From Candidatus Cloacimonas sp. SDB (GTDB lineage Bacteria > Cloacimonadota > Cloacimonadia > Cloacimonadales > TCS61), in NCBI GenBank assembly GCA_001412425.1, contig LKUH01000462.1, forward strand, positions 1 to 13,905: a DNA stretch of 13,905 bases, given 5' to 3'. Below are positions 6,344 to 13,897 of this stretch, in pieces. Each line of letters begins with the position of its first letter. The stretch's first letter is position 1. The position numbers were made by a program, and so were the translations under genes. The notes beneath the pieces are model-generated. The model saw only the letters and a list, made by a program, of their open reading frames with translations, ran no database searches and had not been told where the DNA came from.

Positions 6344-8185
6344 ATGTCTCTTAAACGTACGGATGTGCTGCTCTGCTGCGGCTCCGGATGTGTTTCCGCT
6401 GGTTCTTTGAAGATCAAGTCTAAATTGATCGAAGTGATTGAACAACACGGTCTTTCCAGTGAAATAAATATTATCGAGACCGGATGTATGGGACCCTGTG
6501 ATTACGGTCCTGTAATGCTGGTTTATCCGGAAGGTATCTTCTATAAGAAAGTTCAGGTGAAAGATGTTGAAGAACTGGTGGAGGAACATTTTCTCAAAGG
6601 ACGTCCTGTCAAACGCTTAATGTTGAAAAGCGAAGACACTATATTTCAGACTAAAAAAGATATTCCTTTCTATAAGAATCAGGTAAAAGTGGCTCTAGAG
6701 AACTGCGGTTATATCGATCCTGAGAAAATTGATGAATATATCGCAATGGGAGGCTATGAAGCCTTGGGACGAGCAGTAACCGAAATGAACCCTGAGGAAG
6801 TAATTGATATTATTAAAAAGTCAGGTTTACGCGGCAGAGGTGGTGGCGGATTCCCTACTGGTCTTAAATGGGAAAATGTTAAGAACTCTGAAAGCGATCA
6901 GAAATATGTCATCTGCAACGGAGATGAGGGCGATCCGGGTGCATTTATGGATAGATCGTTACTGGAAGGAGATCCCCACAAGATCCTGGAAGGTATGATG
7001 ATAGCCGCTTATGCAACAGGTGCAAATTATGGATTTTTCTATATTCGGGCTGAATATCCCCTGGCAATAAAACGGATTAAAAATGCTCTCAGTCAGGCAA
7101 AAGAATACGGACTTCTCGGAAATGATATTCTGGGAAGTGGTTTTTCTTTCGATGCTGAAGTTCGAACCGGAGCAGGAGCTTTTGTCTGCGGAGAAGAAAC
7201 AGCTCTCATTGCTTCCATAAAAGGTGAAAGAGGACAACCTGTCTCGAAACCTCCTTATCCCTCCGAATCGGGAGTTTATCAGAAACCTACACTCGTTAAC
7301 AATGTTGAAACTCTGGGCAATATTGCCACGATCATTAATAAGGGAGCTGACTGGTTTGCTTCCATGGGTACCGCAACCAGTAAGGGTACTAAAGTTTTTG
7401 CCTTAACTGGTGACGTGAAAAATACCGGTCTGGTGGAAGTCCCCATGGGAATCACTCTGCACGATTTGATCTTCGAGGTTGGCGGTGGTATGGTCGCTGG
7501 AAAAAAATTCAAAGCAGTTCAATTGGGCGGACCCTCCGGAGGATGTTTAACTGCCGATCACCTTGACACAGCTATAGATTACGAATCTCTACGAGAAAAA
7601 GGAGCTATGATGGGTTCAGGAGGAGTTATTGTTATGGCGGACAATAACTGCATGGTAAATATTGCCAAATTCTTCCTGGAATTTTCACTGGATGAATCCT
7701 GCGGGAAATGTACTCCCTGTCGAGTCGGTTTGAAAGAAATGTATACCATACTGGAAAACATAACCGCCGGTAAAGGAAGATCAGGAGATATTGAAAAGCT
7801 TGAAAACCTGGGTAAAACTATTTCCGGAACTTCTCTTTGTGGTTTAGGTCAAGCTGCACCGAATCCCGTTTTAAGCACTATCAGATATTTCCGGCAGGAA
7901 TATGAATCGCATATTGAAGCTAAAAGCTGCCCTACTTGTGTCTGTCTGGATCTTATGCATTTTGATATCGATAAAGATAAATGTATAGGTTGTTCTCTTT
8001 GTGCTCAAAAATGTCCTGTGAATTGTATTAGTGGCAGCAGAGAGGAAAAATATACGATCCATCAGGCGGATTGCATAAAATGCGGGAACTGCCAGGAGGT
8101 ATGTCCTGTTAATGCAGTGGACAAAATCTCGGGAGCTGCTGAGAAGGAAGAGAAACTCAACTCGGTAGCAGAACTTTATCAATAA
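6344..8185 (+). CDS. hydB: HydB/NuoF-type NADH-FMN flavoprotein, full-length copy 1
   Basis: 613 residues in four parts. Residues 1-95 form a thioredoxin-like [2Fe-2S] domain (C11/C12, C16, C48, C52; CCGSGC and CMGPC). Residues about 110-430 form the NuoF core, with the FMN/NADH glycine-rich loop GRGGGGFPTGLKW from residue 164, NGDEGDPGAFMDR, and GAGAFVCGEETALI. Residues 450-500 bind one [4Fe-4S] (ESCGKCTPC with C453, C456, C459, plus C499). The C-terminus adds two ferredoxin clusters (C547, C550, C553, C557 and C577, C580, C583, C587). This is the domain layout of the HydB subunit of electron-bifurcating hydrogenases, where NAD(H) and ferredoxin meet. AGGAGGT precedes the ATG. An extra cysteine-rich stretch CPTCVC (C529, C532, C534) precedes the last ferredoxin domain. 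Likely partners are HydC1 and either FdhF here or a HydA encoded elsewhere. Confidence 0.92.
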   Translation: MSLKRTDVLLCCGSGCVSAGSLKIKSKLIEVIEQHGLSSEINIIETGCMGPCDYGPVMLVYPEGIFYKKVQVKDVEELVEEHFLKGRPVKRLMLKSEDTIFQTKKDIPFYKNQVKVALENCGYIDPEKIDEYIAMGGYEALGRAVTEMNPEEVIDIIKKSGLRGRGGGGFPTGLKWENVKNSESDQKYVICNGDEGDPGAFMDRSLLEGDPHKILEGMMIAAYATGANYGFFYIRAEYPLAIKRIKNALSQAKEYGLLGNDILGSGFSFDAEVRTGAGAFVCGEETALIASIKGERGQPVSKPPYPSESGVYQKPTLVNNVETLGNIATIINKGADWFASMGTATSKGTKVFALTGDVKNTGLVEVPMGITLHDLIFEVGGGMVAGKKFKAVQLGGPSGGCLTADHLDTAIDYESLREKGAMMGSGGVIVMADNNCMVNIAKFFLEFSLDESCGKCTPCRVGLKEMYTILENITAGKGRSGDIEKLENLGKTISGTSLCGLGQAAPNPVLSTIRYFRQEYESHIEAKSCPTCVCLDLMHFDIDKDKCIGCSLCAQKCPVNCISGSREEKYTIHQADCIKCGNCQEVCPVNAVDKISGAAEKEEKLNSVAELYQ

Positions 8186-8233
8186 ATGAAATTATTATCA
8201 GAAAAATAAAAAATAAAAAGAGTAGGAGTTCTT

Positions 8234-8689
8234 ATGTATGAAAAAATACTGAAAAAGTATCCTCCGGATCAGGAAAACCTGATCTATATCCTGCACGAAA
8301 TCCAGGACAGTAATCCTCAGAACTTTGTGCCGGAAGAGGCAATTACGGTAGTCAGTGAATATTTAAAAATCTCTGCGGCACATATTCATGGAGTATTGAC
8401 CTTTTATTCAATGTTCAGTACTGCCCCTCGCGGCCGGAATGTTATCAGGCTTTGTGAATCACCACCCTGTTTCCTGAAAGGGTCAGAAAAAATTCTGAGA
8501 AAATTGAGAGATCTTCTGCAGGTTAAGATCGGAGAAACAACCAAAGATGGTATTTTCACCCTGGAATTGTGCGCTTGTCTCGGTGTTTGTGGTAATGCCC
8601 CCGTAATGATGATTAATGAAGATATTTATGCAGACCTCACGGAAGAAAAAGTTGAAAAGATCATTGCTGAAATCAAGGGGAGGGCATAA
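8234..8689 (+). CDS. hydC: HydC/NuoE-type [2Fe-2S] subunit, copy 2
   Basis: 151 residues, same family as the protein at 4905 but clearly diverged. The helical N-terminal region carries VPEEAITVVSEYL and the hallmark HGVLTFYSMF. The thioredoxin-like domain keeps all four ligands: C74-x4-C79 (CESPPC) and C115-x3-C119 (CLGVC), with an extra C113 just before. A 48-base AT-rich gap with no terminator separates it from hydB1, and it overlaps hydB2 by one base (TAATG), so hydC2-hydB2 form a second coupled module. AGGAG at 8224-8228 serves the ATG at 8234. Its proximity to fdhF suggests that this pair forms the NAD(H)-reacting part of the formate dehydrogenase. Confidence 0.9.
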   Translation: MYEKILKKYPPDQENLIYILHEIQDSNPQNFVPEEAITVVSEYLKISAAHIHGVLTFYSMFSTAPRGRNVIRLCESPPCFLKGSEKILRKLRDLLQVKIGETTKDGIFTLELCACLGVCGNAPVMMINEDIYADLTEEKVEKIIAEIKGRA

Positions 8690-10245
8690 TGAAATTTTAT
8701 CGAAGTCATCTTTTGATCGGGATAGATGATTCCAGTTTGCAGGCTGGAGTTAAGGAATTTGAGACAGCCCTTCGTAACGAACTGGCAAAACATAATTTAA
8801 CAGATGAGATCAATATTCTTGAGACCGGTACTCTGGGTTATTTCGGGACCGGTATAAGTATGCTGGTTTATCCGGAACAGGTTACTTATGTTAATTTAAA
8901 ATTGGAATATATCCCTGAAATTGTCTCAGAACATTTTCTGAAAGGCAGAATAGTTCATAAGTATATTTTAGATAAATTATCTTCAAAATATGATTTTAAC
9001 TATCAGGGCAGAATTGTACTGAAAAATTCAGGAGTTATTGATCCTGAAAATATTGAAGAGTACATTGGTACCGGTGGTTATGAAGCCTGGGAAAAAGCAC
9101 TGCTGGAAATGAAACCAGAGGAGATCGTCGCAGAAGTGAAAGCTTCCGGCTTAAGAGGAAGAGGGGGAGCCGGTTTTCCTGCCGGATTGAAATGGAGCTT
9201 TACGCAACCTCTTGCTGCGGAGCAGAAATATCTGGTTATCAATGCTGATGAAGGTGAACCTGGAACATTCAAAGACAGACTTATCATGGAAGGTGATCCC
9301 CATAAATTGATGGAAGGCATAATGATCGCCTCCTATGCTATTGGAGCTACTAAAGCTTATATCTATATCAGAGGAGAATATAAGCTTTGTATTAGCCGGC
9401 TTCGTAAAGCAATAGATCAGGCAAAAGAATACGGACTGCTGGGTAAGAATATATTTGAATCCGGATTTGATCTGGATGTTGAGATTAAAATTGGAGCCGG
9501 AGCTTACGTTTGCGGTGAAGAAACAGCGCTGATCGAATCTATGGAAGGAAATCGAGGAACACCACGTTCCAAACCGCCCTTCCCCGGCGTGAAAGGAGCC
9601 TGGCAGAGACCTACTGTAGTCAACAATGTCGAGACAATCACCAATGTCCCTGCTATCATAAAAAACGGAGCTGAATGGTTTAAAGGATTTGGTGTGGAAG
9701 GCTGTACCGGAACCAAGGTATATACAATAATGGGTGATGTGAGTATGCCCGGATTGTGTGAAGTTGATATGGGGACCGAATTAAGAAAAATTATTAACGA
9801 ATTCGGTGGTGGCATGAAGAATAACAGAAAGTTCAAAGCTGCCCTGGTTGGTGGTGCTGCCGGTGTTTTCCTTTCCGAAAAACTTCTGGATGTAAAAATG
9901 GATTTCAACAGTCTGAACGAATATGCCGCTGTTCTTGGTTCAGGAGCCATCCTGGTGATGAACGAAGAAGTTGATATTGTTGAAATGCTCTGGTCAGTTA
10001 TCAGATTCTTTCGCCATGAATCCTGCGGAAAATGTTCACCCTGTTCAAATGGGAATGAAATTCTCTATAAATTAATAAATAATATTAGAAATGGTGAAGG
10101 TAAGGAAAAGGATCTGGATTTGATGTTGCATATTGCAGCTGTTATGAATGATACGTCTTTCTGTGCTTTAGGAGAATCTCTGCTGCTTCCGGTAAAAAGT
10201 GCAATAGAAAATTTCCGGGAAGATTTTCTGCAACGAATGAAATAA
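8689..10245 (+). CDS. hydB: HydB/NuoF-type flavoprotein, reduced copy 2 with cluster-less N-terminal domain
   Basis: 518 residues. The NuoF core is complete: GRGGAGFPAGLKW at about 157-169, NADEGEPGTFKDR, GAGAYVCGEETALIESMEGNRG, and the [4Fe-4S] site ESCGKCSPC (C446, C449, C452) with C492. The first 95 residues align without gaps to the N-terminal [2Fe-2S] domain of HydB1, but all cluster positions are substituted (C11 to Gly, C12 to Ile, C16 to Ser, C48 to Thr, C52 to Phe), while neighbouring residues such as EINI, ETG and MLVYPE are kept. The protein ends at QRMK right after the NuoF C-terminal helix, so the two-cluster ferredoxin domain of HydB1 is absent. It should still bind NAD(H), FMN and one [4Fe-4S]. 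The gene overlaps hydC2 by one base and is preceded by GGGGAGGG. It is probably the diaphorase subunit for FdhF. Confidence 0.9.
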   Translation: MKFYRSHLLIGIDDSSLQAGVKEFETALRNELAKHNLTDEINILETGTLGYFGTGISMLVYPEQVTYVNLKLEYIPEIVSEHFLKGRIVHKYILDKLSSKYDFNYQGRIVLKNSGVIDPENIEEYIGTGGYEAWEKALLEMKPEEIVAEVKASGLRGRGGAGFPAGLKWSFTQPLAAEQKYLVINADEGEPGTFKDRLIMEGDPHKLMEGIMIASYAIGATKAYIYIRGEYKLCISRLRKAIDQAKEYGLLGKNIFESGFDLDVEIKIGAGAYVCGEETALIESMEGNRGTPRSKPPFPGVKGAWQRPTVVNNVETITNVPAIIKNGAEWFKGFGVEGCTGTKVYTIMGDVSMPGLCEVDMGTELRKIINEFGGGMKNNRKFKAALVGGAAGVFLSEKLLDVKMDFNSLNEYAAVLGSGAILVMNEEVDIVEMLWSVIRFFRHESCGKCSPCSNGNEILYKLINNIRNGEGKEKDLDLMLHIAAVMNDTSFCALGESLLLPVKSAIENFREDFLQRMK

Positions 10246-10250
10246 TCAGA

Positions 10251-10285
10251 AGTGCAATTTTGACAGTATTTTTGCTGTTCGCACT
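10251..10285 (+). other. Weak inverted repeat between hydB2 and fdhF
   Basis: In the 119-base gap before fdhF, AGTGC (10251-10255) can pair with GCACT (10281-10285), and inside it ACAG (10263-10266) with CTGT (10275-10278). There is no U-run after it, so it is a poor terminator. It could mark an mRNA processing or attenuation site, or be chance. Confidence 0.25.
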
Positions 10286-10298
10286 GTGAAATTTATTC

Positions 10299-10327
10299 TT
10301 GACTTGAAACAGAAATCGGTTAAATAA
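10299..10327 (+). promoter_or_regulatory. Possible internal promoter for fdhF-focA
   Basis: TTCTTGACT gives a -35-like TTGACT at 10299-10304. A 17-base spacer leads to AAATAA (10322-10327), a weak -10. The same TCTTGAC/T plus 17 arrangement lies before the first operon gene at 1599. The 119-base gap is the largest inside the operon, which leaves room for separate expression of the catalytic subunit and formate channel. Confidence 0.35.
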
Positions 10328-10364
10328 GATGAGAAAAATAAATTCAGATTTGAAAGGAGGAAAA

Positions 10365-13055
10365 ATGCCAATTTTTATAAATGGCAGGGAATTTGAGTTG
10401 AAACCCGGCGAAACAGTGCTGGAGGTAGCTTTACGAAACGATATCTACATCCCTCATCTCTGTTTCCACCCCAAAACCGGAAAAGCGGGAAAGTGTAGAG
10501 CTTGTATCGTGGAAGTTGAAGGCAGAAGAGGTCTTCTCACTTCCTGTAATTTAGTTGCCGAGGAAGGCATGAAAGTTGTTACAGATTCAAAACAGGTCAA
10601 AGATGCACAAAAGATCATCGTCGATCTTATCCTGTCTTCCGGACATCATGACTGCCTTTCCTGCGAACAGAATGGAAATTGTGAATTGCAGGATGCTGCT
10701 TATTATCTTGGTATTGAAAGACCCAGTTTTGACTTGGCTCCTGCCGAGATCGAAACAGATAATAGCAGTGAATTCATCTTTGTGGATAGATCGAAGTGTA
10801 TATCCTGCGGACGCTGTGTTGAAGGCTGTACCAGAACTGTTGTAAATGAGGTTTTGAATTTTGCTAATCGTGGCTTTGAAACCAGGATTTCTTTTGATAA
10901 TGAACTTCCCATGGGAGAATCAACCTGTGTTCAGTGCGGAGAATGTGTTCAGCTATGCCCGGTGGGCGCCATCATAGATAGCAGAATGATAGGTAGAGGA
11001 CGCACCTGGGAATTGGAAAAAGTTGAAACGGTCTGTCCCTACTGCGGTGTAGGCTGTAAACTGGAAATGCACGTAGATCGCCAAAAGAATGAAATAATCA
11101 GAGTTACAGGTGTTGAAGATTCTCCTACCAATGAAGGAATGCTCTGTGTGAAGGGAAGATACGGATTCGATTTTGTTTCATCACAAGATCGTATCACTAC
11201 CCCCTTAATTAAAGAAAACGGTAAATTCAGAGCAGCTGACTGGGCTGAAGTGATTCCCTATGTCGGGAAAAAATTGAAAGCGATAAAAAAAGAATTTGGT
11301 TCCGATGCGATCGCCGGACTCACGTCAGCTAAAGTTACTAACGAAGAAAATTTCGCCTTTCAGAAATTTATGCGCAGTGAAATAGGGACAAATAATGTCG
11401 ACCACTGCGCCCGTCTCTGACATAGCTCTACAGTAGCCGGTCTGGCTGCTTCATTTGGTAGTGGAGCTATGACTAATGACATAGCTGGAATCAAAGATAC
11501 CGACGTTATAATGATCATCGGTTCCGATACTTCTGCTGCTCATCCTGTTATTGCTGCCAGGATTAAGCAGGCTGTAAGAGAGGGGACCGCTCAACTCATC
11601 GTAATTGATCCCAAAAAGATAGTGATGGCAGATTATGCCAAAATCTATGCAGCCCAACGCCCGGGATCTGATGTCGCCGTTCTTAATTGTCTCATGCATA
11701 TCATCATTAAAAATGATCTTTATAATAAGGAATTTGTGGAAAAAAGAACTGAAGCTTTTGACAAACTGAAAGCAGAAGTGATGAAAGATAAATACTCACC
11801 TGAAAATGTGGAAAAATTAAGTGGAATTCCTGCTGAGAAACTTATAGAGATCGCCGAAATGTTCGGTAAAGCTGAAACTGCCTCAATATTTTATGCTATG
11901 GGAATTACTCAACATACTACTGGAACAGATAACGTTAAATCAGTTGCGAATATTCAGATGTTATGCGGAAATCTTGGCAAATCCGGTGGCGGTGTAAATC
12001 CACTCAGAGGTCAGTCTAATGTTCAAGGTGCCTGTGATATGGGCGGACTGCCTAATGTTTATCCGGGTTATCAGAAAGTAACAGATGAGAAAGCGCAGGA
12101 AAAATTTGAAAAAGCCTGGGGCAAAAAATTAAGTAATAAAGTTGGCCTTACAGTTACAGAGATGATCGACGAAGCCTATAACGGGAAAGTGAAAGCCCTT
12201 TACGTTATGGGCGAAAATCCTTATCTCAGTGATCCGGATCAGAATCACGTTATTGAAGCTTTAAATAAAACTGATTTCCTGATTGTACAGGATATGTTTA
12301 TAACTGAAACAGCGGAGCTGGCTGATGTAGTCTTACCAGCATCTGCTTTTGCTGAGAAAGAAGGTCATTTCACCAATACTGAACGCCGGGTTCAAAGGCT
12401 TAATAAAGTTATTGATGCTCCTGTTGGGGCTAAAGATGATTGGGAAATAATTCAGCTTCTGGCTCAGGAAATGGGCGGGAAATGGAATTACAAGACCGTG
12501 AGCGATATAACCGCAGAGATCAATCTGTTAACTCCTTCCTATGGTGGAATAACCTGGGAAAGAGTCGGTAGAATGGGACTGCAATGGCCTTGTCCGACAG
12601 AAACTCATCCGGGAACTCCCTATCTGCATAAGGGAAATTTTGCTCGAGGGTTGGGGCTTTTCAGTGGGATCGAATTCAAAGAGCCTGATGAATTACCCGA
12701 CGAAGAATATCCTCTCATCTTGACCACTGGTAGAGTATTACAGCATTTCCATACAGGGACAATGAGCCGGAAAACCGAAGGTCTCAACCGGTTGGCAGGT
12801 CCTATGGTCATGATTTCGGTGGAAGATGCTGAGAAAATGGGTATAGGCAATAGTGAAGAAATAGAGATTTTAACCCGCAGAGGTAAAATTAAAGCCCCTG
12901 CTTTTGTTACTAAAAAGATAAGCCCCGGTGTAATATACATACCTTTCCACTATAAAGAATCTCCTGCGAACCGACTTACCAATCCGGCTATCGATCCAGT
13001 AGCAAAGATACCCGAATATAAAGTTTGTGCTGCTAAGGTACAAAAAATAAACTAA
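10365..13055 (+). CDS. fdhF: Selenocysteine-containing formate dehydrogenase alpha subunit with NuoG-like N-terminus
   Basis: One gene of 896 residues read through an in-frame UGA (11418-11420) as selenocysteine 352. N-terminus: plant-type [2Fe-2S] (C33, C44, C47, C61), a His/Cys3 [4Fe-4S] (H94 or H95, C97, C100, C106), two ferredoxin clusters (C145, C148, C151, C155 and C188, C191, C194, C198). Then the molybdopterin enzyme: [4Fe-4S] C224, C227, C231, C261 (VCPYCGVGCK, GMLCVKG), the active-site run DHCAR-L-Sec-HSSTVAGLA, and the C-terminal MopB part (GRVLQHFHTGTMSRKTEG, ending IPEYKVCAAKVQKIN). Sec-His at 352-353 matches the known FDH active site. The ATG at 10365 follows AAAGGAGG and begins two residues before the ferredoxin fold; an upstream ATG at 10329 has no such site. 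No Tat signal, so cytoplasmic. It interconverts formate and CO2, passing electrons to HydB/HydC. Translation needs selABCD genes elsewhere. A split into two ORFs at the UGA would be an annotation error. Confidence 0.95.
11418..11471 (+). promoter_or_regulatory. Selenocysteine UGA codon and SECIS hairpin
   Basis: Directly after the UGA, CATAGCTC (11421-11428) pairs perfectly with GAGCTATG (11464-11471). TAC (11429-11431) can pair with GTA (11458-11460), and AGTAGCC (11432-11438) pairs with GGCTGCT (11444-11450, one G-U pair), closing a GGUCU apical loop (11439-11443). The GGUCU loop begins 18 bases after the UGA, the same loop and spacing I recall for E. coli fdhF, where SelB recognises it. 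Unpaired bases remain on the 3' side (11451-11457, 11461-11463). The helix directs Sec insertion and prevents termination. Confidence 0.92.
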
Positions 13056-13068
13056 AAAAGGAGTAATT

Positions 13069-13848
13069 ATGGCAAATTTCAATGCCCCGGCAAATATTGC
13101 CGAAGCTGTAATTAGCAAAGTCGGTGTCTCCAAGTGCAGATTGAATACCTGGAATGTAATTATTTTGGGGATTCTGGCTGGAGCTTTCATTGCTTTTGGA
13201 GCACAACTGGCTACCAGAATGGGAGCAATGATCACTTTTGATGCCGGTATCTCAACTCTGGTATTTGGTTCCGTCTTCAGCGTCGGACTTATGCTGGTCG
13301 TTATTGCAGGAGCCGAGCTTTTCACCGGTAACAACCTGATGTTCATGTCTGTACTGGCTGGTGAAGCTAAATTCAGTCAGATGTTGGGCAAATGGATTAT
13401 CGTCTTTATCGCCAACTTTGTTGGTTCAATTCTGATTGCCTGGTTTATGTATGCTTCCGGTCTTGTGAGTGGTTCTGTAGCAGATAAGGCTATAGCTATT
13501 GCTCAGGCTAAAGTCAATCTTGATTTCTGGCCTGCTTTCTTCCGTGCTATCTTGTGTAACTGGCTGGTCTGCCTGGCAGTCTGGCTTGCTCTTGCTTCTC
13601 AGGATGTGATAGGTAAGATATTCGGAATATTCTTTCCGATTATGGCCTTTGTTGCTTCGGGATTTGAGCATAGTATTGCCAATATGTATTTCATTCCGAT
13701 TGGAATGTTTGTTGATCCCGCCAATACTATCACCTGGGGTGGATTTTTCCACAACCTGATTCCTGTAACTATTGGGAACGTTGTTGGTGGTGCTGGTTTC
13801 GTTGCGACAATCTACTGGATAGTTTTCAGAAAGTGCTCTGTTAAGTAA
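13069..13848 (+). CDS. focA: FocA/NirC-family formate channel
   Basis: 259 residues, six predicted membrane segments, about 29-51, 61-82, 104-127, 155-175, 182-200 and 230-253, with the N-terminus in the cytoplasm as in the family. Family signatures are visible: GAELFTGNNLMF (81-92), NWLVCLAVWLA in the fourth to fifth segment, and GFEHSIANMYFIPIGMF, whose H201 corresponds to the conserved pore histidine of formate/nitrite transporters. The pentameric channel moves formate (or nitrite or hydrosulfide in relatives) across the inner membrane. Its position 13 bases after fdhF, with AAAGGAG before the ATG, and the lack of nitrite genes argue for formate. Direction depends on the metabolism: uptake for formate oxidation or export of formate made from CO2. 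Length is typical of the family. It is the last gene before the terminator. Confidence 0.9.
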   Translation: MANFNAPANIAEAVISKVGVSKCRLNTWNVIILGILAGAFIAFGAQLATRMGAMITFDAGISTLVFGSVFSVGLMLVVIAGAELFTGNNLMFMSVLAGEAKFSQMLGKWIIVFIANFVGSILIAWFMYASGLVSGSVADKAIAIAQAKVNLDFWPAFFRAILCNWLVCLAVWLALASQDVIGKIFGIFFPIMAFVASGFEHSIANMYFIPIGMFVDPANTITWGGFFHNLIPVTIGNVVGGAGFVATIYWIVFRKCSVK

Positions 13849-13862
13849 GCGAACAAAATATT

Positions 13863-13897
13863 GATAAAACCCGCATTTGCGGGTTTTATCTTTTTTT
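13863..13897 (+). terminator. Rho-independent terminator of the operon
   Basis: GATAAAACCCGC (13863-13874) and GCGGGTTTTATC (13879-13890) form a perfect 12-bp stem with a four-base ATTT loop, followed directly by seven T (13891-13897). It lies 14 bases after the focA stop codon and ends the plus-strand transcript. No other comparable hairpin with a T run was found in the window, which supports reading 1688-13848 as one transcription unit. Confidence 0.95.

Noticed and set aside
8186..8233. Possible operon boundary between hydB1 and hydC2
   Set aside because: The 48 bases hold no hairpin with a T run and no clear promoter, so continuous transcription is the simpler reading.
9504..9950. 148-residue minus-strand ORF opposite hydB2, and similar ORFs opposite other genes
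   Set aside because: Low-complexity, proline-rich shadow translations of strongly conserved genes; no ribosome binding site or recognisable domain.
10329..10364. Twelve-residue N-terminal extension of fdhF from the ATG at 10329
   Set aside because: The sequence AAAGGAGG lies within this extension and serves the ATG at 10365, which begins exactly at the ferredoxin fold.
11469..13055. Separate C-terminal molybdopterin oxidoreductase gene starting at the ATG at 11469
   Set aside because: It is in frame with the upstream part, the ATG lies inside the SECIS stem with no ribosome binding site, and the residues before it continue the formate dehydrogenase sequence through the Sec codon.
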